DNA from: Petrosia ficiformis
Taxonomy: Eukaryota; Porifera; Demospongiae; Haplosclerida; Petrosiidae
Reading direction: 5' to 3'
DNA: 64,000 bases
Assembly: GCA_947044365.1 (NCBI GenBank)
Contig: OX345636.1
Coordinates: 52,508,746 to 52,572,745, forward strand
The notes under the pieces were generated by a model. That model worked only from the letters and a program-made list of their open reading frames with translations. It was not told where the DNA came from and made no database searches. Position 1 is the first letter of the stretch; every line of letters begins with the position of its first letter. The translations under genes and the position numbers were made by a program. This document shows, in pieces, positions 38,644-50,758 of this stretch.

Positions 38644-38922
38644 TAGGACTGGGATGATTAATCAATTAATCAATCGATATTGAAAATTATCGATTATAAG
38701 TCTGTGATATAAATTATGCTAATTATTCCAGAAGATATACTTTTCAAGCATGTGATATCAAGTAATGTACAAAATGTAGGTGATACGTAGGAACCCTTAT
38801 CATCAAATGGGGGATTTTCCTGTATTAATGTACTTAATTGGCCTAATTACTTCTACTGATTTTAATTGATTATCAATCAATTTGATAATCGATTTCAGAA
38901 TCTCAGGAGATTCCTAGCCCTA
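38644..38922. mobile_element. hAT-like MITE, copy 3 (tandem duplicate of copy 2)
   Basis: Same element and same CTTTTAAG flanks (38636-38643 and 38923-38930), copied by the 369-bp tandem duplication and not by transposition. Confidence 0.92.
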
Positions 38923-39485
38923 CTTTTAAGAATAGTAACAGACTGCATTATAAAATCAGGACTAACAGACACAATAAGTCTACAAGAATTACAATATTAC
39001 ATTATTCATAGATACATGTACATGTACATACATGTAGCTATAATATTATATTACAATGATAACTGCCAATATATACATAGATGAAGATGCCTTCATAAGC
39101 ACATACATGTACATGTATTTATTATTATCAAGTGTCTACACGATCTTCAAGATGGCTGACAGATATCATTAAAGTCAAGTAGTAAGTTATTATTAATCAA
39201 TTGTCTATGATATAATATAATTTTATATTAATAAAAATTATTTGGGGCATGTACATGTATATTTGTGATAGTGCTCCCACGATATATCGATATATCGACA
39301 TATCACGATATACATGTAATAAGCCACGATACGATATGATATAACATTTGTTTATATCGATATGGTATACGCATGTGCAGTTGAAAAAAACGGCGACTAA
39401 AGTCCGTTCGTGTTGAGTTGGGACTTTTCTCATTAATTATTCATACATGTGTAGGTGAAAATCACTCGTATACGTATACTCGGAG

Positions 39486-40890
39486 ATCATCAGAGAGTTT
39501 GAATGCTCTCAAGTATAATTATAGTGATGTACATGTGTATTAAAGATGATGGAACCAGCATGCAATGGCAGATTCAGCTAGGGTCAATTGAACTAGCTCC
39601 AACTCAACTTGTCTGCCTGGCCACGAATGGTAGACCACGCTTATCATGAATTTATTAACGCTAAAATGTTTTGGCATGCTTTGCGTGCCGATCTACAATG
39701 TATGCTTTACCTGGCCCACCCAATCTTAAAGGTCTGGCTATGCCTATGAAATCAATAGTGACTGAAAATATTTTCAAATTTACCATGTGCACTGCTTCTA
39801 AGAGGTTGTACAGTACATGTAACTTATGGAGACATTGTACTGACATGTACAATATACTAAAATGGATAGAGGATATTTAATGTATTACATCCGTCATTTT
39901 GTCTCCTATCTTGATGGTGCTAACAGCCTGACACCATCTACATGTACATGTATATACATGTACATGTACATATGTTCATTCAAGAAGATACATGTATAAA
40001 TACAAATATTCTACCTACCCTCTCAAATGCATGAAAACCTAAGTAAGTGTGGTGCTGCCCTTATGAATGCTGAACAAATGGAGATATCCATTAAAAATCC
40101 TTGTCAGTCCATTTTCAGCTCAAATAGTTGTCATGATTTTCTCTAATTTAATAAGGACTTGCTACTGAGGACAAACATGACACTTGGAATGCTATATCAT
40201 GATCATAAATGCAATATGGTACCAAATGTCTCATATATTCAACAACAGTTGTCTAAGGATTAATTAAGGGCCTTATTATTTTAATGAATGCACTCACAGT
40301 GCAGAACTGATAAGAAAATAATTGAGACAATACTTGACAATAATAATAATTATTATACTGTGATTATATAATAAAAACATTTTTTAAAAGTATGTGGGGA
40401 TTAGAGGGTTTGATAAGTTTGAAGCTTGTGCCAAATTGGCTCAACAATGGTTAGAGTATTATGCCATTGGAAACATCTTGAGCCAGTTAACATAGCTGTT
40501 AGTGACAATGTAATCATAATTAACTGCACCATGTGGGCCCAAAGAGAGAACTGCGCAGTGCTAAATAATTAAGAAGCTCTTTGGGTCAATGGTGTCTTTT
40601 CAAAAACACTGATATAATAATAAAATTATATATAAACCAAAAAAGCACAGGAACAAGATTGGGATGGTGCCTTGCTTTGGGAACAAAATTAAATTCCACT
40701 TCCATATAACAACCATACATGCATACATGTAAGTATTGCTTCTTTGTGTTTTGCCTTTACTCTAGCTATATATACTTATGTACGGTTGTTATGAGGAAGT
40801 GGTATTTAATTTTGTTGCTAAAGCAAGGCATGTAACATGTAGTTAGGTGAACTCAGACATGGGATAGTAATAGACAGTCAAGTAATAGTA
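39486..40890. repeat. Duplicated stretch, copy 2 (pair of 21410-23150)
   Basis: Co-linear with 21410-23150 but without the MITE at 21537. It contains another TTTTTGATAAG-type MITE. Confidence 0.85.
40406..40612. mobile_element. MITE with TTTTTGATAAG ends, copy 5
   Basis: Starts GGTTTGATAAGTTTGAAGC and ends GTCTTTTCAAAAACACTGAT, with a short deletion near the right end. A solo end of the same family (CATCAGTGTTTTTGATAAGC) lies at 41728-41747. Confidence 0.7.
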
Positions 40891-42420
40891 CATGCATGAA
40901 CATCTTAGAAATGTTTCAAAAGCATTTATGAAAGTTTTAGAATTCTCTGAGTCTGTAGATTTTGCATTAGTGTTTAATTAATTAATGGTGGGTGTGGCCA
41001 ATGTTTTCCCAAATTTAATTTTGAGTACAGATTATATACTGTATTATAACATTACTGTAGTTGTACATGTACATGTAGAAGTACCATAGTATATATACAT
41101 GTACATCTAATATGTACTATAGTATGAAGATGATGTATAGTATTAACATGTATTATTGTACATGTATGTACATGTAGGTGTAATAATTATAGTGAAGAAG
41201 TACATGTACAGTATACGTACATGTACATACTATAGTATGTACACATGTACATGTGTATTAATTACAGTACACGTACAAGTATGTACATGTAAATGTATAA
41301 TACATGTACATGTAACATACTACATGTACAATGCACGTGAACATCATTTTTATGTACATGTACATACATGTATTATACATACCACATGTACATGTACATA
41401 CATGTATACTAGAGGTATTATAATATCAACATGTATACATGTACATGTAGTACCTGACTTAATTAAGTTTACATACTATGATGGGAGCTACACTTTAATA
41501 AGGTGATAGTCAACTGCACTCCTAATTAGTATAATAATATATAGTTGTACTATATACATTGTACTGTAATCATAGTTGTGTGTTAATTCCCATTACATTT
41601 GTATGTGATTACTTATGTGAAATATGGTGTAGTACATTTGAAGTACAGTGTACTTCACTCACAAAGTACACTGTGATAGTATGTGAACTTAATAATGTCA
41701 GGTACTGATAATACAATATATTGAACATCAGTGTTTTTGATAAGCTCATATACAAGAACCAGATACAAAGGAAACATTGTCCATCATAACACTTTCAAAT
41801 CAAGTGGGTGTAGATTGTATAACCACAATTGTAACCAATAATGTTTTACGAAATTAAAAATGGATGGCCTGGAATAAATGGCTACAATACATTTCAATTG
41901 ACATTATATTTGACACTTTATAAACAACATGTAGTAATACTTGTAACTGTTGTCATGATGGGGTTACAAGTATAAAACTTTCAAGTAACAAATGAAACCA
42001 TAAAGTTTAATATTAGTTTTAAGTTTGTGAACTGATTGACTGACTGAATTAATAGTTAAAGTTTGTTTGGAAACATTTGTCATTAATGTTACGGGATACA
42101 AATCATGAATAATCATGATTTGCTGCTTCTCTTGAATGTTTAGCAAAATGTTTACATGTAGCTATAGCTTTATAGAAAATATTTACCTGGAGATCACATC
42201 AAAATACATTGTATGTATTGGATGAACTTATTTTTGATTTATAACTACATGTATATAGTGCTAGTATCAGCCATTGGTCAGTTGAAATATTATAATATTA
42301 CATTTAAATAAATACGATCAGATTTTGGTATATATGTACCGTAACCTTAATGATTGTATTCAATTATATATTATAACCATTATATTACATGTGTATAACA
42401 AATAATATATAATCACTTAC

Positions 42421-42519
42421 AAGATTTTTTATGTTCACGTCACATCCATGTTTTATAATCAGGTCTACTATACTGACTTTATTACAATCAGCTGCTTGAT
42501 GCAGTAAACTCCACCCACT
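42421..42519 (-). CDS. Ankyrin-repeat exon
   Basis: 99 bp, 33 codons, donor GTAAGT. It encodes SGWSLLHQAADCNKVSIVDL, then IIKHGCDVNIKNL. WSLLHQAA matches the TPLHxAA motif, and LIIKHGCDVNIKN matches the LLxxGADVNxxd turn almost perfectly. Two nested acceptors are possible. The downstream one (TCTTACAG) gives a 33-residue repeat starting where the other exons start, so it is chosen. The upstream one (ATTATACAG) would add three residues, also in phase 0. Confidence 0.85.
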
Positions 42520-42851
42520 CTGTAAGACCTGTATAATGAAATAAGAACAATACATGTACATGTACATGTAATAAACACTATACAAACTAGTAATAATTCA
42601 TAGTTTCACTGGTAAATATTATTCATAATAATATCAATTGATACTATACATATACAAATACTTATCACATGGTGTATAATAAAATCATGTCATATCCATA
42701 CTTGACTTCACTATTTATGAATCAGGGGAGTGGTTCAATTAGACAAACAAGTATTTTATACAACACACATAGACACATATACTTCATCATTTAGATATTA
42801 TCAATAATAATGAATATACAGTAGACAACAAAAAAAAGTTTATGTTTCGTC

Positions 42852-42875
42852 TTTGTACTACGACCGTAGTACAAA
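42852..42875. repeat. Perfect short palindrome
   Basis: TTTGTACTACG and its complement CGTAGTACAAA are separated by 2 bases, followed by another CTGTACTACG. No surrounding element was delimited. Confidence 0.7.
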
Positions 42876-44995
42876 CTGTACTACGATAAAACGCCATAGA
42901 AATGCTGTTCAAACTGTATAATTTTAAAATTTCGTTTTTTACAGTATCTACACACGTTTTCCCAACGTTAACGTTTCTTTTGTCGTTGGCTTCTGCTATA
43001 CTGCTACGTTGAATACGTTCCCTAGGGACAAGTGTATGTTAAATAGTTGCTAAGTATCAAACAAACAATTTCAATGTTCACTTATTAAATATGCACGTTT
43101 TCAAAGTTTGCTACATTGGTAGTTGTGGGTTTCTATGCATTGATATAGTTTTAAATCGTGTTATGTAGTATGTTCAGAAGTTACTGTTTGCTCAATTCTG
43201 TCCAGGATTGCCATCCAAGACTTTGATATATACCCAAATCAACCACATAATGATATTCATCAGACTTTGTTGGCAAAGCTGGACATTAATGATTCTTCAA
43301 TTTACTGATTATGCATTTATTTATGAATAAAAGTATTTTACATACAATCTTTATATTATCATAATGATTACTATAATTACTAATTATAATTACAGATAAT
43401 TATAGTCTTAATTACTATACACAATTACTTATAGTGCTCAAGTCACAATACAGAACATGAAATCATAATGAAATGGATCCTAACTGTGTTCTGAGTAGAA
43501 TTTTGGCATAAAGAAAAAGGAGCTAGAATAATTCATTATGATAATAAAATATTTGTATGGTGAGGTAAATGTTTATGATTATTAAATGTGTAGTTGAGCT
43601 CAAATTCTATGGACTGTTTATACAACATCAGTTTCTCTTGTTTGTAACTATAAGAATCAGTTAACTCAACTTCTTGTTATAGTTGTATAAGAGTATAGGT
43701 AATGTATTGATGTAGATACAAGTATAAATGAAATATAACTATAATTCAGGATGGTAGGAAGTGAATGAAAAGTGGAGAGTACATTTTAACAGTGTATTAA
43801 AATAATAATGTGTATATTGTGCATGAAAACTAGACCTGTTGCAATACAAGTTTTTATGGATTGAATATCGCTACTGAAATTTCCATGATTTTTTGGAATC
43901 AATTCAATACAATTGATACAGGTATAGTATCACTGAATCAAAGCCCATCCATACTGCAATATGATCAACAATGTAATTATGTTGTGTGTTTTGAAGCTCA
44001 TAACACAATGATAAACACATATACAACACATTATATCATCAACTACAATGTACCTAACCAGCTTTCTCATCTTTTAAAACCAAAATACACTCAAATCTTG
44101 CTTCTTGAACTAAGTGTGTGTATATGTATATGATCAGCATGTGTCATATCATGATTGACTGATAATCAATCTCTGAGAGAAGTAACTACAATGTAGATTA
44201 TTATATCAGATTTTATTGATACATCTGTATATTGGAATATCACAACAGACAAGCCATGTACCAATTACTAGGGGAGTCTGGGGAATACACGTACACACCA
44301 AAGAAATTGTTGATCTTAGATATCATAGTATCCCACAAGGTGATCACATAATTCTATATGGCTTCCACAGTACAAATCACTGACCTGTATGTGTTATCAT
44401 GTATATACACATTCAATGATTAATGATATTATACATGTACGTATGACCTGGGGCTATATGGAGATATGAACATTGATCATTCATGTACATGTATACATAC
44501 ACATGTACATACATGTACTAGTGTTGTATTTATACTAGGTTTTGCCTGTAATTCAGATACAGATATTATAGGCAACTAAAACTGCCTATACCTATACCTA
44601 TTCCTACATGTATGTACACAATGTATGTGTTCACTGCTTTTTCTAGTTTATGTTCATGTGCATCACTAATTTTTAGCACTGCTCTGTATAGCCATTTCTG
44701 TTTGAAATAAAACTCACAAATTACTAGAAAAGATGGAAATAGCTTAAAATATATGATTCTGACTGTTGTATCAGTCTTTTTCTAAAACAGTAAAATAGTA
44801 CTATAAAGTTTCAAAACTTGGTCTGTAAAGTATCTGTATCCGCCCCTATACTACTTGCCTATACCTATATTTACCTATACCATGGTACCCGAGGCACCTA
44901 TACATGTACATGTACCTATACAAGTATAAGTACAACTCTAACATGTACATGTACATGATAACACAGGCAGATCTATGCTATAAATATAACATATC

Positions 44996-45213
44996 AGTGT
45001 TTTTTATAAGCTTATATGGTGCACCATTGGCCAAAAGAGCTTCTTATTTGGCATGCACTGCACAGTTCTCTCTTTAGGCCAGATGGCACAGTTACATGTG
45101 TAATTATTATTATAATGTCACTAACAGCATTAACTTAATTGCCTCAAGATGTATTCTCAATGGCATATATAGTAATCATTGTTGAGCCAATTTGGTCCAT
45201 GCTTCTAAACAAC
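44996..45213. mobile_element. MITE with TTTTTGATAAG ends, copy 6
   Basis: Plus orientation relative to copy 1. It starts near CAGTGTTTTTTATAAGC and ends near GGTCCATGCTTCT. The right terminal repeat is eroded. Confidence 0.65.
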
Positions 45214-45579
45214 ATAACATATTAAATACTGATTCAGTATATCACTAATTGTAACAGAAATAGTTATAAAATACAACACATGAAGTCATGAAATGATATT
45301 CAACAAAGAACTATGCTTTATAATTAATTACTTTACACAGGTTAGTGATACAATAGTAATAGTATAGTATAGTAGTTAAATAGTGGGAGGGGCTACATGT
45401 GTGAGTGATTTATCTTTAAGAGTTATAGAACAAGACTCTAACTAACCTGTAAGTCATTAATTAATTACATGAAAATTCATGTGTCTAGCATGCTAGCAAA
45501 AGGTGCAAACAAACACACACACAACAAACAAACAAGCAGCCACAATGGCTTCATTAAACATTAGAGCAGCTACTATGGC

Positions 45580-45580
<1 letters not shown>

Positions 45581-45620
<40 letters not shown>
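45581..45620. repeat. (TA)n microsatellite
   Basis: Twenty uninterrupted TA dinucleotides directly before the 25-bp minisatellite. Confidence 0.95.
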
Positions 45621-45623
<3 letters not shown>

Positions 45624-45800
45624 ATAATCAGCCACAATGGCTTAGAAAATAAGCAGCCACAATGGCTTAGAAAATAAGCAGCCACAATGGCTTAGAAAAG
45701 GAACTGCCACAATGGTTTAGAAAATAAGCAGCCACAATGGCTTAGAAAATAAGCAGCCACAATGGCTTAGAAGAGGAACTGCCACAATGGCTTAGAAAAA
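45621..45800. repeat. 25-bp minisatellite, AGCAGCCACAATGGCTTAGA unit
   Basis: Seven copies of a roughly 25-bp unit, CAGCCACAATGGCTTAGAAA plus a variable AATAAG or AGGAACTG spacer. A single unit lies before the (TA)n tract at about 45537. Diverged reverse-complement versions (TTCTAAGCCAGAGTGGCTG and similar) occur in enolase intron 2 near 63.70-63.80 kb. Confidence 0.9.
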
Positions 45801-46237
45801 TATGGTAAAATTGAACACTGAATGCCCAGTCTTGAGAACCGGGAATGGTGGGTTAAAGATCTTTGATGGCTAGCCAACTCTCCCCACTCATCCAGCGTCC
45901 ATATAACAATAATAACAATAAAAATAGTACACTTAAATAACAAGTACACAACATAATGCGACTCACAAACCAAGAAGAGAAGCATAGAGCTGCCGCAAAC
46001 CCAAGTTGGTCACATATGCAAGGTTTGAGATCAGTGAGGCACACTAAGCTAAGCACCTGCTCTTACAAAAGCAGCTGGCCATCACTGTCTACCCATGCAA
46101 CACACAAAAGAAGTACTGATTAGTACTGATTATAATTGTGAAAAAGCACTAATAAGTACTAATCAATGTCTAGCACGTCTAATAGTCACATTTCTAGTTG
46201 TTCAGTCTTACATTAACCGGCAGGTAAATACCTTCCT

Positions 46238-47410
46238 CTATATGCTTGCGTACATTACATTTAAATTTAGAAAAAATAGGTGCATGTATTTTGTAAACCT
46301 TTTAAATGTAAAACATAGCTTAGTATACCAGAAACCTTGTTGTATTAAATGACTAGTTAACTTATAGTGTCTGTGTGCAAAATCTTTAAAGGAATCACAT
46401 ATCCTACCAATTCTAATTAATTGTGAAATACAGTATACACTTCATAAGCAGGTTTAGTGGGAATATTACTGCATAAATGTGGAAAGTTAACTATATTAAA
46501 ACCAAAATTGTCTCTTTTATCAAAAATGGTAGTGTGATATTTCTCATTTTCTATTGTAATTAATATATCTAAATAGGATAGCATAGTGGGACTCTCAGTA
46601 GTTCTTTTGAGTTCTAACTCAGGAGGATATATGTTAGGAATAACTTTTGTAAATCTATTATTATTTAATGTTAAAAGATCATCAATATATCTGGTAGTGT
46701 AAGGAAACTGTTTAGCTAAGTGTATATTACTTTTGATAAGATCTTTCATATAGTTATATTCATAATAGAATAAAAATAAATTAGCTAAAAAAGGAGCACA
46801 ATCAGTACCCTTCGGAATTCCTACTTGCTGCCTAAATATTTCTTTACCTACTTTAATGTAAATGTTATCTATCAGGAATTCCAGCATTTCTATCAGTTTA
46901 TCCTCTTTAATATTTTTGCTACAACTAGATTTAGATGGTACATTATGTCTGACCAATATGCTTTACCAAACTTATTTACAACTAGGTATATGCAATTTCT
47001 AACTCTATATGCTTCCTGTATGAGAGCCGTAAGTGCCAATTTTAAAGAGATATGTGGAATACTAGTATACAGTGTAGAAAAATCAAAGCTATCAAATTTT
47101 TTTGCATTAGAAAAGTGATTAATTGTGTGAAGTTTATCAAGGACCTGTTGTGAATTATTAATTATCCAAAAACAGTTAACACCGGTATTATTATAAATGC
47201 CATGGCAATATTCTTTAAAATGAGTAGTTATATTAGTAAGACATGTGGTAAGAAGTTTAGATAATGCCTTAGTGGTACACTTATGTGAAGCAGCAATAAA
47301 TCTCTTTCCGTAAGGATTTTTATGTAATTTAGGTAGCCAGTGTACAGGAAATTTTGTTAAACCCAATCCTAACACCTCTATGGATACATTGTATATTGGT
47401 ACTTTATATC
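46238..47410 (-). pseudogene. Penelope-like reverse transcriptase, frameshifted
   Basis: Three overlapping minus-strand frames make one reverse-transcriptase region. Frame a (47410-about 46945) contains WLPKLHKNPYGKRFIAASH and FDFSTLYTSIPH. Frame b (about 46950-46436) contains VGIPKGTDCAPFLANLF and the catalytic YIDD (RYIDDLLTLN). Frame c (about 46436-46240) contains QLIRIGRICDSFKDFAHRHY and GFWYTKLCFTFKRF, ending at a stop at 46238. Two frameshifts and an in-frame TGA upstream of frame a show that it is dead and probably 5'-truncated. From family knowledge the wording resembles invertebrate reverse transcriptases related to Penelope-like elements; the class is tentative. No GIY-YIG endonuclease was recognised downstream. 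It is inserted in an ankyrin-gene intron on the same strand. Confidence 0.75.
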
Positions 47411-47499
47411 ATTAAAGGAATAGACAATGTGTATGTATATATTTGTGTGAATTATGTTTGTGTGAGTATGTATGTTTGTAAATACATGTTTGTATGAGT

Positions 47500-47801
47500 C
47501 AAGGGCGGATTTAGGGGGGGGGTGAGGTTTGTGGGGTTGCAACCCCCCCAAAACATTTGAACTTTGAAAGACTTACACACGATCCTCATTCACAGAAGAA
47601 CACTTTTCAGACATGGCTGTGATAGCTATGCATTACCAGGAGAGAATTCCAGTAGAAGACATTTTGAAGGCTTTCATTTAACAACATTTGAGGCGCATCT
47701 TCCAGAAATCGATGTTAGAGGACCTTTTTCTTTCGTTAATTAATTTACCACGCCCTTTATGAATCAACCCCACCATACAATAAATCCTGTATCCACCCCT
47801 G
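47500..47801. mobile_element. Probable hAT-like element, CAAGGGCGGATTTAGG ends
   Basis: Left end CAAGGGCGGATTTAGGGGG; right end CCTGTATCCACCCCTG is its imperfect complement. Flanks share TGAGT but not a clean 8-bp repeat. The interior is non-coding with C and G runs near the left end. Confidence 0.6.
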
Positions 47802-48487
47802 TGAGTGTATGTGTTTATGTTAGTGAGACAATAAAGGTAATGTGTGCATGAATAAATACTAGATTATATCATATATTTGACCTAAACAATTACAAGTAGT
47901 TGAAACAGTAGACTATGAGGTTAATAAATTAATTTAAAATGAACATTTTGCCAAACACTGAATTCTTATAATAACATACATCAATTATAATGTTGATTTG
48001 GTTTGTTTGTGTCGTAATTCAATAGATTATAATTATTGTACATGGATTAATTTACCAGCTTGTAGTGAAAAGCATGCCCTCATGAATAACTAATAAGCTA
48101 AAAATTGCAGTACAGTACACTATGTATGCCTATCTCCTTTTGTAAGCCCCTCTCACCCTCACCAAACAATAACTTCCTGTCTATACCATTGATCATGGAA
48201 CCAATCATAGGAAGGGAGAATTGAAAATAGTAATATTAAACATTGTTAAGGAACTTCATAAGACATTTACATAAATAATGAAGACAATGTTCACAATAAT
48301 GAAATATTCATTGTCAGTATATCCACAATCAAATTACCACAAATAACATTTCATAATAATATCTAGGATATACATATACCATCATAATAGAATGGATATT
48401 CAATAATAATTATTAAATCATAATAACTATTAATTAAAATCATAAAAACATGACATTTTAGGTATTAATGTATAGAATGACACTTAC

Positions 48488-48592
48488 AAGAAAAGCTTCG
48501 TTAGTCCAGTTTATATCTGTTTTGGAATCACTAATTAGTGATTCCACCTCCCTCTCATCATCATAATGAATCGCCCAAAAGATCCTCATATT
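48488..48592 (-). CDS. Ankyrin-gene exon, N-terminal part of the repeat array
   Basis: 105 bp, 35 codons, acceptor TCTATACAG and donor GTAAGT. It encodes NMRIFWAIHYDDEREVESLI, then SDSKTDINWTNEAFL. AIHYDDEREVESLIS corresponds to the two ankyrin helices, and TDINWTNE to the turn with DIN at the usual DVN position. The residues before the helix are less canonical than in the 33-residue exons, as expected near the edge of an ankyrin domain. Phase 0 at both ends. Confidence 0.75.
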
Positions 48593-49010
48593 CTGTATAG
48601 AGAGTGGAGTATTAATACATCATCCTGATATACATGTACATGTACAATGTATATATTAACAACAACTGTATCATAATGAAGAGATAAAAGCTGATATCAA
48701 GCTTCATTACTGTCAGAAAAGCAGAAATGTGAATGATTGTAAACTTGTCAGGTAGATAATGTTAAAGCTCGTAGAAATCTCTGATTTATATGTACATTGT
48801 GTATATCATTTAGAATTGACTAGGTATACAGTTTAGATTTTATACAATTTGTTACATGATATTCATCGTCACATTTATAAAAACAAGTTGAATTTGAAAG
48901 TAAAAAGGTGTTTAAGGAAATACATGTACATGTACATGTAAAAGGGGTTTACTGTAATAGATATACATACATGTAATATACAAGCTGTGTACTCACTTTA
49001 TAATAATTAT

Positions 49011-49285
49011 TAGGGCTGGGACGATTAATTGATTAATCAATTGATATTGATAGTCTGTGATATCAATTATGCTAATTATTCCAGAAGACATACTTTTCAA
49101 GCATGTGATGGCAAATAATGTTCAATATGGAAGTGACAGGAAGCCTTTTTGATCATCAAATGGGAGGCATTTCCTGTATTAATTGACTTAATTGGCCTAA
49201 TTACTTCAACTGATTTTAATCGATTATGAATCGATTGGAAGTTAGTGATAATCGATTTCAGAATCTGAGCCAATTCCCAGCCCTA
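49011..49285. mobile_element. hAT-like MITE, TAGGGCTGGGACGATTAAT ends
   Basis: 275 bp, right end CCCAGCCCTA. Exact 8-bp direct repeats ATAATTAT flank it (49003-49010 and 49286-49293). Two paralogous copies of the surrounding sequence (about 50310, inverted, and about 53853, direct) lack the element. Confidence 0.93.
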
Positions 49286-50758
49286 ATAATTATAGTTAGA
49301 AAATTATGATACATAAGTATATTATACAGTTTACATAAACCAGTAATAGAGTGTAATTATAATGGTTACATGTATATAATGACTTGGGTAAATATTTACA
49401 TACACAAAGAAATTAAAGGTCATTATATTCACAGTCTGAGTATAGAACACAAGACATATGGAGTGTGTTTCATGTATGTGAGTATGGTTTGAACATGTGG
49501 GTACATGTATGTCTTTATATTCACAGATATTGAATTCTTCTCACTATACATGTACATTATTATCTATATACTACTATTCATATATAAGTATATGACATCA
49601 GGAGGTTGAGTCAGTAATAATATAAATATTGTGGTGTTGGAAATTATAATTATAATAACATTTCCTACTTATTATATTTAATGATTATCAATTGACAGAG
49701 CTCCCAGAATTTAATAATTTCCTTAACTATACATGAATGTAATACACGTGTAATTATATATAAGGACAATGGAAATTAAATGTCCAACGTATATGTGGGA
49801 TGGATTCTCTGGTCATAGAAAAGCACGTGGAAATGTTATATACACTATATGTGTACATGTACATACACAAAAACTCTAGTCCCTTTATTGTGGGGAACAA
49901 TTTCCTTTTTGTGTTTGTCACACATACTTGTACATCAATTGCTGTCTTTTTCATCAATTACTGAAGTGTTATTAATTTTATCTTACTATATAGGTCACAT
50001 TCTCTGGTTATGAATATACATTTATGACTTTAGAGGCATGTTAAATGTGATGATGAATAAAAGAAAGTAACATCAAACCACACCCAAATGCAGTAACCAG
50101 TAACCACACCCTTTTGGACTGACCCAACTGACACTTGATGTTACAATGAATATCATTATAATTATATTCACTCTTAAAGAAAGGACATACATGTCCAACA
50201 CCACAATTCAGTATACATACATGTACACGTAACCATTATAATTACACTCTATTACTGGTTTAGGTAAACTGTATAATATACTTACATATCATAACCTTAT
50301 TAGTATAATATTATAAAGTGAGTACAGCTTCTATATTGTATCTATTGTAATAAACATCTTTCCTGTATGTACATGTACTATACATGTCATTAAACACCTT
50401 TTATTATCCAATTCAACCTGTTTTAATAAATGACAATGAAATACTTGATGAATATCATGTAACAAATTGTATGAAATATAAACTGTATACCTATTGTCAT
50501 TAAATAGCATCAGGGGGTTGGGTCAGCCCAAATGGTGTGTGGTTACTGGTTACTACATTTAGGTGTGGTAGGATGTTACTTTCTTTTGTCCAACATCACA
50601 TTTGACATGCCACTAAAGTCATACATGTACATGTGTATATTCTACATGTACACATGTATATTCATAACCAGAGAATGTGACCTACACATGTACATGTATA
50701 TAATAAGACACCCTATGCTTGTGTGCAAGTTCAATGAAAGTGAGAATAGTCATTAATT

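Larger units (their letters stand above)
38212..38949. repeat. 369-bp tandem duplication containing a whole MITE
   Basis: Unit 1 spans 38212-38580 and unit 2 spans 38581-38949, both starting AAATGTACACAATACTTATA and ending AGACTGCATT. Only a few substitutions separate them, so the duplication is very recent. Confidence 0.95.
37082..42420 (-). other. Ankyrin gene intron, 5.3 kb
   Basis: Contents: a repeat shared with 34.28-34.6 kb (37.53-37.8 kb), a stretch paralogous to 19.5-19.9 kb (37.82-38.2 kb), a 369-bp tandem duplication with two MITEs, an AT-palindromic tract around 39.27-39.41 kb (ATATATCGATAT words), a duplicated stretch 39486-40890 with a MITE, and TACATG-rich sequence around 41.04-41.46 kb that resembles 23.27-23.46 kb. 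The 116-residue frame at 41156-41506 is a translation of TACATG repeats. Confidence 0.6.
42520..48487 (-). other. Ankyrin gene intron, 6.0 kb
   Basis: Contents: a short perfect palindrome (42852-42875), unremarkable AT-rich sequence (43.3-44.9 kb), a TTTTTGATAAG MITE (44996-45213), a (TA)n tract and a 25-bp minisatellite (45581-45800), a Penelope-like reverse transcriptase pseudogene (46238-47410) and a hAT-like element (47500-47801). The 90-residue frame at 43861-44133 has no recognised feature. Confidence 0.6.

Noticed and set aside
41156..41506. 116-residue plus-strand frame rich in YMY, HVHV and CTC
   Set aside because: It is a direct translation of TACATG/GTACATGT repeats; similar peptides appear wherever the repeat is long.
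45767..46056. Overlapping minus frames (for example LSLVCLTDLKPCICDQLGFA)
   Set aside because: No recognised domain and two mutually exclusive frames; they lie between a minisatellite and a dead element.
45850..46100. Possible hammerhead ribozyme near the Penelope-like element (GCTGGATGAGTGGGGAGAG on minus)
   Set aside because: The conserved CUGANGA core is not matched exactly and I could not pair the three stems; a covariance-model search would decide.
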